From contig JAFGFO010000077.1 of assembly GCA_016931085.1 (NCBI GenBank), positions 1-22,975 of the forward strand: DNA of 22,975 nucleotides. The letters are read 5' to 3'. The DNA comes from Thermoflexales bacterium. Its GTDB lineage: Bacteria; Chloroflexota; Anaerolineae; Fen-1058. This document shows, piece by piece, positions 1 through 5,043 of this stretch. Made by a program: the position numbers and the translations under genes. Under the pieces are notes generated by a model that was not told the DNA's origin, searched no databases, and saw nothing but the letters and a program-made list of their open reading frames with translations. The stretch's first letter is position 1. Each line of letters begins with the position of its first letter.

Positions 1-41
1 TTAGGGCAAGGTGTATCAGGCGTGATAAGCCACGTAAGCCG

Positions 42-70
42 ATTATACCACGTGCCGTGCCAACTTGCTA
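42..70 (-). promoter_or_regulatory. Candidate leftward extended -10 promoter
   Basis: On the minus strand, TGG followed by a perfect TATAAT (-10 at 42-47) forms an extended -10 element. A weak -35 (TAGCAA, 65-70) lies 17 bp away. It would transcribe leftward, out of the window, so the neighbouring gene beyond position 1 may be divergent from the regulator at 260. No coding region on either strand within 1-259 looks real. Confidence 0.3.
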
Positions 71-118
71 GGCCGGGCCTGTGAGAGCATTCGTAGCAAA
101 TCGCTCAAGTGGGGCAAG

Positions 119-147
119 CTCCCCGAAAGCTTAGAGCTTTCGGGGAG
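119..147. repeat. 13-bp perfect hairpin with 3-nt loop
   Basis: Arms at 119-131 and 135-147 are exact reverse complements around the loop TAG. There is no T-run on either side, so a simple intrinsic terminator is unlikely. Its size and 3-nt loop match hairpins at 17038-17062, 21329-21361 and 22934-22966, which suggests a recurrent element. It lies in a 259-bp gene-free stretch that otherwise holds only the two palindromes described next. Confidence 0.75.
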
Positions 148-193
148 GTAAGTGGGGCGCCAGGCCGCAAAATGACGCCATATTTGGGGTGCT

Positions 194-216
194 CGTGTTG
201 CGTTAGGTGCAACACG
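194..216. promoter_or_regulatory. 8-bp palindrome, candidate operator
   Basis: CGTGTTGC (194-201) and GCAACACG (209-216) are perfect inverted arms separated by 7 bp. It lies 44 bp upstream of the small winged-helix gene and just before a second palindrome. Paired palindromes ahead of a small DNA-binding protein are typical of autoregulatory operators. The link is inferred from position only. Confidence 0.5.
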
Positions 217-223
217 CCTGCGG

Positions 224-247
224 TACAGTAGAGCTAAATCTACTGTA
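224..247. promoter_or_regulatory. 9-bp palindrome abutting the ribosome binding site
   Basis: TACAGTAGA (224-232) and TCTACTGTA (239-247) are perfect inverted arms with a 6-nt spacer. The Shine-Dalgarno GGAGGTG follows at 249-255 and the ATG at 260. It could be an operator for the adjacent winged-helix protein, or an RNA hairpin beside the ribosome binding site. No convincing -35/-10 pair could be fixed here. Confidence 0.55.
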
Positions 248-259
248 TGGAGGTGTGAT

Positions 260-463
260 ATGGCACGCAAACACGAGACAGAGCGTTTGGAAGCAATCTA
301 TGAAAGCGTGGAAGAGAACCCCGGCGAGCGATCGGGCTTTATCGCCCGCTTACTGGGCTTGTCGCGCTCTGCCGTTACCCGTTCATTGCCGGCTATGGAC
401 GAGCGTGGCTACCTGCTCAGCGAAGATGACGATGGCCGGCTGTGGCCGTTTCGGCGGGGATGA
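260..463 (+). CDS. Small winged-helix DNA-binding protein
   Basis: This 67-residue protein starts at ATG 260 behind a strong ribosome binding site (GGAGGTG, 249-255). It is almost entirely one winged helix-turn-helix. An N-terminal helix is followed by the helix-turn-helix around residues 26-47 (FIARLLGLSRSAVTRSL), and a wing hairpin with an acidic turn (SEDDDGRLWPF) ends the protein. There is no ligand or catalytic domain. It probably acts as a dimeric repressor. Two palindromes lie directly upstream, which fits autoregulation, and the next gene is another helix-turn-helix regulator leading into CRISPR remnants, so it may once have controlled the cas operon. The overlapping frame beginning at 207 is a shadow without a ribosome binding site. 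The fold is clear, but the regulatory target is inferred. Confidence 0.75.
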   Translation: MARKHETERLEAIYESVEENPGERSGFIARLLGLSRSAVTRSLPAMDERGYLLSEDDDGRLWPFRRG

Positions 464-498
464 ATTTCAAAAATGTTGCATAATTCTGCCGCCCGTTG

Positions 499-511
499 TG
501 ATATAATATCA
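499..511 (+). promoter_or_regulatory. Perfect extended -10 promoter overlapped by a palindrome
   Basis: TG at 499-500, one base, then TATAAT at 502-507 form a consensus extended -10. No good -35 is present at 16-18 bp. The start of transcription should be near 514. The -10 is itself palindromic (arms TGATAT 499-504 and ATATCA 506-511), so a dimeric regulator could bind over it. It precedes the ribosome binding site AGGAGGTG (531-538) and the ATG at 545. Confidence 0.65.
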
Positions 512-544
512 TAAACCGAGTTTGTGTTGCAGGAGGTGACCGCT

Positions 545-763
545 ATGAGCCGTGTAGGCAACAAGGCTGACCGCCTATTGCAAATCGAGGCTATGCTGCT
601 GGCGTATCCCGAAGGCTTGACCCAGGCCGAGATTGCCCGCAAGCTGGATGTGCATCGCTCCATCGTCCATCGCGATCTGGGCGATCTTCCCAGGCATATC
701 TACATTGACGATTTGGATGGGGGCAAGCTCAAAGTTGACCGGGAAGCCTACCTGATCAATGTT
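545..763 (+). pseudogene. Truncated HTH/WYL-type regulator, N-terminal domain only
   Basis: The start is ATG 545 behind AGGAGGTG at 531-538. Residues 1-73 form the N-terminal winged helix-turn-helix of a WYL-type transcriptional regulator: LTQAEIARKLDVHRSIVHRD is the HTH, followed by DREAYLINV. In full-length relatives of this type the protein continues into a WYL ligand-binding region of a few hundred residues; that comparison is from memory. Here homology stops at about position 763. The same frame continues with an unrelated tail, closing at 979, because it is reading an internal casA piece out of frame. Its promoter and ribosome binding site look intact, so a roughly 144-residue HTH protein with a junk tail could still be made. 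WYL regulators commonly sit at the head of CRISPR-Cas operons, which fits the remnants downstream. Confidence 0.7.
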
Positions 764-1108
764 CTTACCTGGCAGTGGAAATGCCGGCCGGAACAGGTAT
801 CACGCACTATCGACACGGCGCGGATAGCACACAGATGTTTTGCCCGGCCTGCGCTGCTTATGGCTTGGCATGCATCCCGGCCTTTGCTACCTCGGGTGGC
901 GCGGGTATCAAGCCGTCTATCAACGGTGTGCCGCCGATTTATGTCCTGCCCGGCGGGCGCTCACTGTTTGAAAGCCTGACCGCGTCGCTGCTCATGCCTA
1001 ATTATCAGCCGCCAACCGCTTCCAAAAAGCGCGATGACGCCTGGTGGGTGCGCAAGCCGGTGGTGCAACGGGCTTACGAAGTGCACGAAGTGGGCTACTT
1101 GCACAGCC
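764..1108 (+). pseudogene. Internal fragment of casA/cse1 (type I-E Cascade large subunit)
   Basis: In the frame with a GTG at 775, about 115 codons read as the middle of Cse1/CasA. Key stretches are HYRHGADSTQ, then CPACAAYGLACIPAF, GGAGIKPSINGVPPIYVL, LFESLTASLL and finally EVGYLHS. The CxxC, the glycine-rich loop and the following PP-Y-L segment match the central region of this subunit, which recognises the PAM in the Cascade surveillance complex. Full-length CasA is about 500 residues, so both ends are missing. The left edge joins the HTH regulator near 763-772 and the right edge meets the first CRISPR repeat at 1108/1109. The frame has no stops or frameshifts and runs on through repeat 1 and spacer 1 to a stop at 1192-1194. 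It cannot be functional. The family assignment rests on motif recognition. Confidence 0.75.
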
Positions 1109-1258
1109 GTATTCCCCGCACGCGCGGGGGTGAACCGAATCCGCGCAAGCGCGTGCTGCGGCTGCCTAGGTATTCCCCGCACGCGCGGGGGTGAGCTGGT
1201 GCCCAAGTCGCTGGCGTGCCAAACGTGGTCGTATTCCCCGCACGCGCGGGGGTGAGCT
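1109..1258 (+). CRISPR. Residual type I-E CRISPR array, 3 repeats and 2 spacers
   Basis: Repeats lie at 1109-1136, 1170-1197 and 1231-1258. Each is 28 bp with a 33-bp spacer, giving an exact 61-bp period. The repeat begins GTATTCCCC and holds the palindromic stem CCCCGC-acgc-GCGGGG, typical of subtype I-E. Repeat 1 ends in GTGAACC, the canonical handle form. Repeats 2 and 3 both end in GTGAGCT. In the usual I-E orientation the leader would be to the left and the altered repeats at the old, leader-distal end. Instead of a leader, the casA fragment abuts repeat 1 directly. No cas1, cas2, cas3, cas5, cas6, cas7 or cse2 is present in the window. Transcription could only come from promoters upstream of the pseudogenes. 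Confidence 0.92.
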
Positions 1259-1299
1259 CCTCGCGATTGAGAAGGTCTCGAGCTTGCTTCCCTCTAGCT

Positions 1300-1327
1300 T
1301 TGCAGTATGCCCGTGATATGGTATACT
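1300..1327 (+). promoter_or_regulatory. Promoter of the zinc-ribbon gene
   Basis: A -10 TATACT at 1322-1327 is preceded by TGG (extended -10). TTGCAG at 1300-1305 is a fair -35 with 16 bp spacing. The start of transcription should fall near 1334, giving a 39-nt leader with the ribosome binding site AAGGAGG at 1359-1365. The 3' end of the CRISPR remnant is only about 40 bp upstream. Confidence 0.6.
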
Positions 1328-1372
1328 CATACAGGCTATTCCGAGAGCCTGTGATTTCAAGGAGGCAATACG

Positions 1373-1771
1373 ATGGTCAGTCAAGATTTGCTCGATATTT
1401 TGCGTTGTCCAGCTTGCGTGAGCGGCCCCACTCGCCGCCCCGGCGACGACCCCGGCCGGCTGCTGTTGGTCAAGAACACCTGGCTGGTGTGCCAGGAGGA
1501 AGGCTGCGGCCGCAAGTACCCGATCCGAGACGATATCCCGGTCATGTTGATCGAAGAGGGAGACAAGTACGTTGGCACGTCTGTGGAGGAATTGGCCGAA
1601 CTTCCCCCCGAACCCGCCCCACCAGCCCCGGCGCCTGTCCGGGCCCAGGCTGTAACGGAACCGGCCTCCCAGCCGCTTTACGCGCGCGCCGAAGCCCAGC
1701 GGCTGCTCCTGGTCATCGTCTTGCTGCTGAGCGGTGTGTTCGTGTGGCTGTGGCTGCAGCGCAAGAGATAA
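1373..1771 (+). CDS. Trm112-like zinc-ribbon protein with C-terminal membrane anchor
   Basis: This 132-residue protein starts at ATG 1373 with AAGGAGG 7 bp upstream. Residues 1-62 match the Trm112/YcaR (UPF0434) fold: LLDILRCPAC at the N-terminus, a second Cys pair (C40 and C45, in LVCQEEGCGRKYPI) and the closing DDIPVML strand. C12, C15, C40 and C45 would bind one zinc ion. A proline- and alanine-rich linker (about 78-105) leads to a hydrophobic helix at 110-128, followed by QRKR. Trm112 proteins are usually small soluble partners of methyltransferases. The tail anchor here is unusual and would hold the ribbon on the cytoplasmic face of the membrane. Its partner is unknown. The stop is 2 bp from the stop of the convergent PHP gene, leaving no room for a terminator. 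Confidence 0.8.
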   Translation: MVSQDLLDILRCPACVSGPTRRPGDDPGRLLLVKNTWLVCQEEGCGRKYPIRDDIPVMLIEEGDKYVGTSVEELAELPPEPAPPAPAPVRAQAVTEPASQPLYARAEAQRLLLVIVLLLSGVFVWLWLQRKR

Positions 1772-1773
1772 CG

Positions 1774-2829
1774 TCAGGACACGTAAATCGGATTGCTGAA
1801 AATCCAGCCTTTTCCGTGCCGGTAAACCTCGACGCGATACGGCCCAGCCTCGGCCGTGGTGAACTGGAGCTGCGTGGCGGTCGCGTGCGCCACAACCCGC
1901 CCGCCCATCACCAGGCGGATGTCCCCTGCCAGCGGGGTCTGCACCTGGAATGTCACCGCGCCGTGCCGCCGCAGCTCTTCGCCTAGGATGGCACTGGCCG
2001 CGCTGCTGCGGGCGCTAAAGCTGAATCCACGCGTGCTGCCCAGCAAATCGCACCCCACCCAACAACGGCCGGCCCGCAGCGCCTCCAAGACGAGGGCCTT
2101 GTCAGAGGCCAGGTCGCCGCTGAAACGCTGCGGGGCCAGGATGTGCGTGTTGACCGCTTTAAACAAATAGGTATACGGGAAGATCACCCGCCGCAGCGGC
2201 CCCAGGCTGTACGTGGTGCCGTGCGCGTCCGCCCCACCAATGCCCACCACCCGCTGCCCACTGGCCAGCAGGCGATCCCACAACTGGAGCGTCTGCCGGA
2301 ACGGGCCGCGGATAGCGCCCAGGGGGAAGTAGGCATAGTACACCGCGTGGAGCAGGGTAGGGAGGCGGGCCTTGAATTCGGACATATAGTTCCAGATCTC
2401 GATGCCGGTGTAACCCGATATGTCCCAATCCACCCACGGAAAGGTGCCTTCGCCCGCCGCTCGGCCCGCAAACTCGACCGGGTGGGCCAGGAAGGCCAGG
2501 GCCCCAGCTTCGCGCGCGAGGTCCAGCAAGCGCTGCGGTGACCCGGCCTCGGTGGCCAGCTCGCGCTCTGCGCCGTAGACCAGCATGTGATTGGCCTGCG
2601 TGGAGCGCCGGCAGTCGTGTACTTCTTCGCCGGCCAACAGCAGCAGGCCATTAGGAAATGGCGCGCCATAAAATCCTTCTACGCCGCTCACCCAGACATT
2701 GTGGTCGGTGACGATCAAGTAATTCAAGCCAGCCTGGGCGGCCGCCTCGGCCAGGCCGCGGTGTGACCAAGTGCCGTCCGAGTACAAGGTGTGCGCGTGC
2801 ATGTTGCCAGCGTACTCAATGTAAGGCAT
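1774..2829 (-). CDS. PHP-domain metallohydrolase (CehA/McbA type)
   Basis: This 351-residue protein starts at the ATG complement of 2827-2829 with GGAGGAG (2835-2841) five bases upstream. The PHP metal-binding motifs are all present: HAHTLYSDG (11-19), TDHN (41-44), GEEVHD (67-72), LAHPVEF (114-120), E144 and GGADAHG (198-204). These would coordinate a multinuclear metal centre for phosphoester or related hydrolysis. After the barrel, residues from about 255 form a beta-rich C-terminal domain that recalls the accessory domain seen in CehA-like enzymes. No signal peptide is visible, so it is probably cytoplasmic. The true substrate cannot be read from sequence. The alkyltransferase-like gene ends 46 bp upstream on the same strand, so the two may be co-transcribed. 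Confidence 0.85.
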   Translation of the reverse strand: MPYIEYAGNMHAHTLYSDGTWSHRGLAEAAAQAGLNYLIVTDHNVWVSGVEGFYGAPFPNGLLLLAGEEVHDCRRSTQANHMLVYGAERELATEAGSPQRLLDLAREAGALAFLAHPVEFAGRAAGEGTFPWVDWDISGYTGIEIWNYMSEFKARLPTLLHAVYYAYFPLGAIRGPFRQTLQLWDRLLASGQRVVGIGGADAHGTTYSLGPLRRVIFPYTYLFKAVNTHILAPQRFSGDLASDKALVLEALRAGRCWVGCDLLGSTRGFSFSARSSAASAILGEELRRHGAVTFQVQTPLAGDIRLVMGGRVVAHATATQLQFTTAEAGPYRVEVYRHGKGWIFSNPIYVS

Positions 2830-2871
2830 TCCTGCTCCTCCATTATCAGCCCGAGCCTGTCAAGGCCAGTT

Positions 2872-2895
2872 CGTTTTACGTTTCACGTTTCACGT
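2872..2895. repeat. Heptamer array CGTTTTA/CGTTTCA at the end of the ATL gene
   Basis: Units are CGTTTTA (2872-2878), CGTTTCA (2879-2885), CGTTTCA (2886-2892) and a partial CGT. On the minus strand the array encodes the last residues VKRET and the TAA stop (2876-2878) of the alkyltransferase-like protein. It belongs to the same period-7 class found at eight other places in the window. Confidence 0.75.
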
Positions 2896-3202
2896 GGCCA
2901 TCCCACCCGAAGTGCTCCATCTCCACCCGACCCTGCTCGTCGAATACAACCCCCTCAGCCTCCAGCCGCTGGCGCTGCAAGTGCGCGCCCAGGCCCTTGA
3001 GGCTGATCTTGCCCCGGCTGTTGATGACGCGCTGCCAGGGGATGTCGTCTGCCGGCGTGGAGGCCATGGCCCAGCCGACCAGGCGGGCGTCGCAGCCTGC
3101 CAGGCGGGCGATTTGCCCGTAGCTGCTCACCCGGCCGCGCGGGATTTGGCGCACCAACTCGTAAATGCGCGCGAATATGGCCGTCTGCCGCGAGTCGCTC
3201 AT
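2876..3202 (-). CDS. Alkyltransferase-like DNA repair protein (MGMT-type DNA-binding fold)
   Basis: This 108-residue protein has the MGMT/Ada C-terminal DNA-binding fold: RGRVSSYGQIA (22-32) with the nucleotide-flipping tyrosine Y28, an arginine-finger region ARLVGWAM (39-46), and IPWQRVI (54-60). True O6-methylguanine methyltransferases have PCHRV here. The cysteine is replaced by tryptophan (W56), so the protein should bind O6-alkylguanine without removing the group and recruit nucleotide excision repair, as known for alkyltransferase-like (ATL) proteins. The ATG at 3202 lies 6 bp past a -10 element, predicting a leaderless mRNA. The last five residues and stop codon are made by a heptamer repeat, so the natural C-terminus has been edited by it. 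It is transcribed divergently from the polX gene. Confidence 0.9.
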   Translation of the reverse strand: MSDSRQTAIFARIYELVRQIPRGRVSSYGQIARLAGCDARLVGWAMASTPADDIPWQRVINSRGKISLKGLGAHLQRQRLEAEGVVFDEQGRVEMEHFGWDGHVKRET

Positions 3203-3208
3203 AGGGCC

Positions 3209-3236
3209 ATTTTACCACAGCCCTACAGGAGGGCAA
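3209..3236 (-). promoter_or_regulatory. Leaderless promoter of the ATL gene
   Basis: On the minus strand the -10 is TAAAAT (3209-3214) with TGG before it. TTGCCC (3231-3236) is a -35 at 16 bp. Six bases separate the -10 from the ATG at 3202, so transcription would begin at or next to the start codon. A small inverted repeat (GCCCT 3220-3224, AGGGC 3230-3234) lies in the spacer, between this promoter and the divergent one. Confidence 0.6.
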
Positions 3237-3243
3237 GGAGGCA

Positions 3244-3272
3244 TTGACCAATCGCGGCAGACGGGGTATACT
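3244..3272 (+). promoter_or_regulatory. Leaderless promoter of polX
   Basis: TTGACC (3244-3249), a 17-bp spacer and TATACT (3267-3272) make one of the best sigma-70-type promoters in the window, with five of six consensus bases in each box. The GTG start at 3279 is 7 bp after the -10, exactly where transcription should start. No Shine-Dalgarno precedes the GTG, which agrees with leaderless translation. Confidence 0.7.
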
Positions 3273-3278
3273 TGGCCT

Positions 3279-5009
3279 GTGAACAATCAGCAAGTCGCCG
3301 ACATCCTGCGCTACGTGGCCGATTGCCTGGAAATCCAGGGAGAGCTCATCTACAAGACCCTGGCTTATCGCAAGGTGGCCGATCAGATCGCCGCCTTGCC
3401 CAACGACATCGCCCAAATCTGGCAGGCCGGCCAGCTCCGCTCGATCCCCGGCGTGGGACAAGCCATCGCCGAAAAGCTGGATAGCCTGCTGTCTACGGGC
3501 ACCTTTGACCTGTACGAGCGTGTCCAAACCGAGGTGCCGGCCGGCGTGGTCGAGATGCTGCGCGTGCCCGACGTCGGCCCCAAGAAGGCCCGCTTGTTTT
3601 GGCAAGAGCTGGGCACGAGCTCGGTAGCTGAGCTGCGCCAGGCGGCCCTGGATGGCCGGCTGCGCAGCCTGCCGGGGATGGGTGAAAAATCAGAGGCCAA
3701 GATACTGGCCGGCGTTGAAGCCTATCTGCGCCGGGCTGCCAACCCCCGCCTGCCTCTCGGCAAGGCGTATGGCCTGGCGTGCGCCATCCTGGACGAGCTG
3801 CACGGCGTCCCCGGCGTCCAACGCGCCGCCGTCGCAGGCTCCCTGCGCCGTTGGCGCGAAACCGTGGGCGACCTGGATTTCCTGGTGGCTGCCGATTCGT
3901 CTGGCACGACGGCTGAGGCTGTCATGGAGCGTTTTGCCAATCTGCCGCCCGTGGCCGAGGTCCTGCTGCGAGGCGCGACCAAGACCAGCGTGCGCCTGGA
4001 TAACGGGGCACAGGCCGATCTGCGCGTGGTGGAGGCCGCCCGCTGGGGCACGGCATTGCAGTACTTTAGCGGCAGCCAGGCCCACAACGTGCGCCTGCGC
4101 GAGATCGCTCAAAAGAAGGGCTATTCGCTGTCGGAATACGCCCTCACACACGTGGCAAGTGGGAAGGAGATCACGTGCGCTGAAGAGGCCGAGGTCTATA
4201 ACCACCTGGGCTTGCCGTATATCCCGCCCGAGCTGCGCGAGGACCGCGGCGAGTTCGAGGCCGAGCTGCCACGGCTCGTCGAGATGGCCGATATCCAGGG
4301 CGATCTGCACATGCACTCGACCTGGAGCGATGGCAAGGGCTCGATAGCGGACATGGCGGCCGCCGCCCGCCGGCGTGGCTTGAGCTATGTCGCCATCACC
4401 GATCACAGCCAGAGCATGGCTATAGCGGATGGGCTGTCGGTCGAGCGGCTGCGCCGGCAGCGGGCCGAAGTCGACGCCGCCAACCGCGCGATGGGCAAGG
4501 AGTTCCGCGTGCTGCACGGCATCGAGGTGGAAATCCGGGCCGGCGGCGAGTTGGATTTCGCCGACGAGGTGCTGGCCGAGCTGGATATCGTGGTGGCCTC
4601 GCTTCACACCGGGCTGCACCAGGGCCGCGAAAAGACCACGCGCCGCTTCCTGGCCGCGATCCGCAACCCACACGTGGATATCATCGCTCACCCCTCGGGC
4701 CGGCTGATCGGTGAGCGCGAAGGCGCCGACCTGGATTACGAGGCGATTCTGCATGCGGCGGCCGAGACGCACACGATCATGGAGATCAACGCCAACCCCG
4801 CCCGGCTCGACCTGGACGACATTCACGCTCGCCGCGCGCTAGAGCTGGGCTGTGTGCTGGCCATAAGCACCGATGCGCACACCCCGGATACCCTTGACCT
4901 GATGCCCTTTGGCTTGGCGACCGCTCGCCGGGCGTGGGCCACGGCCGAGAGCGTGGCCAATACGTGGCCGGTGGACAGGCTGCTGGCGTGGATCAAGGCC
5001 AGAACCTGA
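3279..5009 (+). CDS. polX: Family X DNA polymerase / 3'-5' exonuclease with PHP domain
   Basis: From GTG 3279 this is 576 residues, the normal size for bacterial PolX. An N-terminal lyase-like domain carries helix-hairpin-helix turns SIPGVG (55-60), VPDVG (96-100) and SLPGMG (130-135). The polymerase palm has GSLRR (187-191) and the metal aspartates D198, D200 and D247, then YFSGSQAHN (262-270). The C-terminal PHP exonuclease has DLHMH (342-346), TDH (374-376), E416, H443, H471 and DAH (532-534), all intact. The enzyme fills short gaps in base-excision repair. An upstream in-frame ATG at 3165 is rejected because it would overlap the divergent ATL gene and lie upstream of the promoter. The stop codon lies inside a degenerate heptamer array. 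Confidence 0.93.
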   Translation: MNNQQVADILRYVADCLEIQGELIYKTLAYRKVADQIAALPNDIAQIWQAGQLRSIPGVGQAIAEKLDSLLSTGTFDLYERVQTEVPAGVVEMLRVPDVGPKKARLFWQELGTSSVAELRQAALDGRLRSLPGMGEKSEAKILAGVEAYLRRAANPRLPLGKAYGLACAILDELHGVPGVQRAAVAGSLRRWRETVGDLDFLVAADSSGTTAEAVMERFANLPPVAEVLLRGATKTSVRLDNGAQADLRVVEAARWGTALQYFSGSQAHNVRLREIAQKKGYSLSEYALTHVASGKEITCAEEAEVYNHLGLPYIPPELREDRGEFEAELPRLVEMADIQGDLHMHSTWSDGKGSIADMAAAARRRGLSYVAITDHSQSMAIADGLSVERLRRQRAEVDAANRAMGKEFRVLHGIEVEIRAGGELDFADEVLAELDIVVASLHTGLHQGREKTTRRFLAAIRNPHVDIIAHPSGRLIGEREGADLDYEAILHAAAETHTIMEINANPARLDLDDIHARRALELGCVLAISTDAHTPDTLDLMPFGLATARRAWATAESVANTWPVDRLLAWIKART

Positions 5010-5025
5010 AGCCTAAAACTTGAAA
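5005..5025. repeat. Degenerate heptamer array between polX and the mannosidase
   Basis: Three units in phase: CCTGAAG (5005-5011), CCTAAAA (5012-5018) and CTTGAAA (5019-5025). The first supplies the TGA stop of polX. The array fills most of the 34-bp gap before the next gene. Confidence 0.6.
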
Positions 5026-5043
5026 CATCTTGGGAGTATCACT

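Noticed and set aside
43..270. 75-residue minus-strand open frame
   Set aside because: It covers the palindromes and ribosome binding site of the winged-helix gene, has no ribosome binding site of its own and no recognisable domain.
961..1986. Open frames running through the CRISPR repeats on both strands
   Set aside because: They are long only because the GC-rich repeats lack stop codons. They translate repeat DNA or overlap the Trm112-like gene out of frame.
2842..2866. Minus-strand TTGACA followed by GATAAT upstream of the PHP gene
   Set aside because: The spacing is only about 10 bp, too short for a sigma-70 promoter, and the second box overlaps the ribosome binding site region.
3690..4826. 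378-residue open frame antisense to polX
   Set aside because: polX has every catalytic motif in the plus frame, and the antisense frame shows no domain. This is a codon-bias shadow in high-GC DNA.
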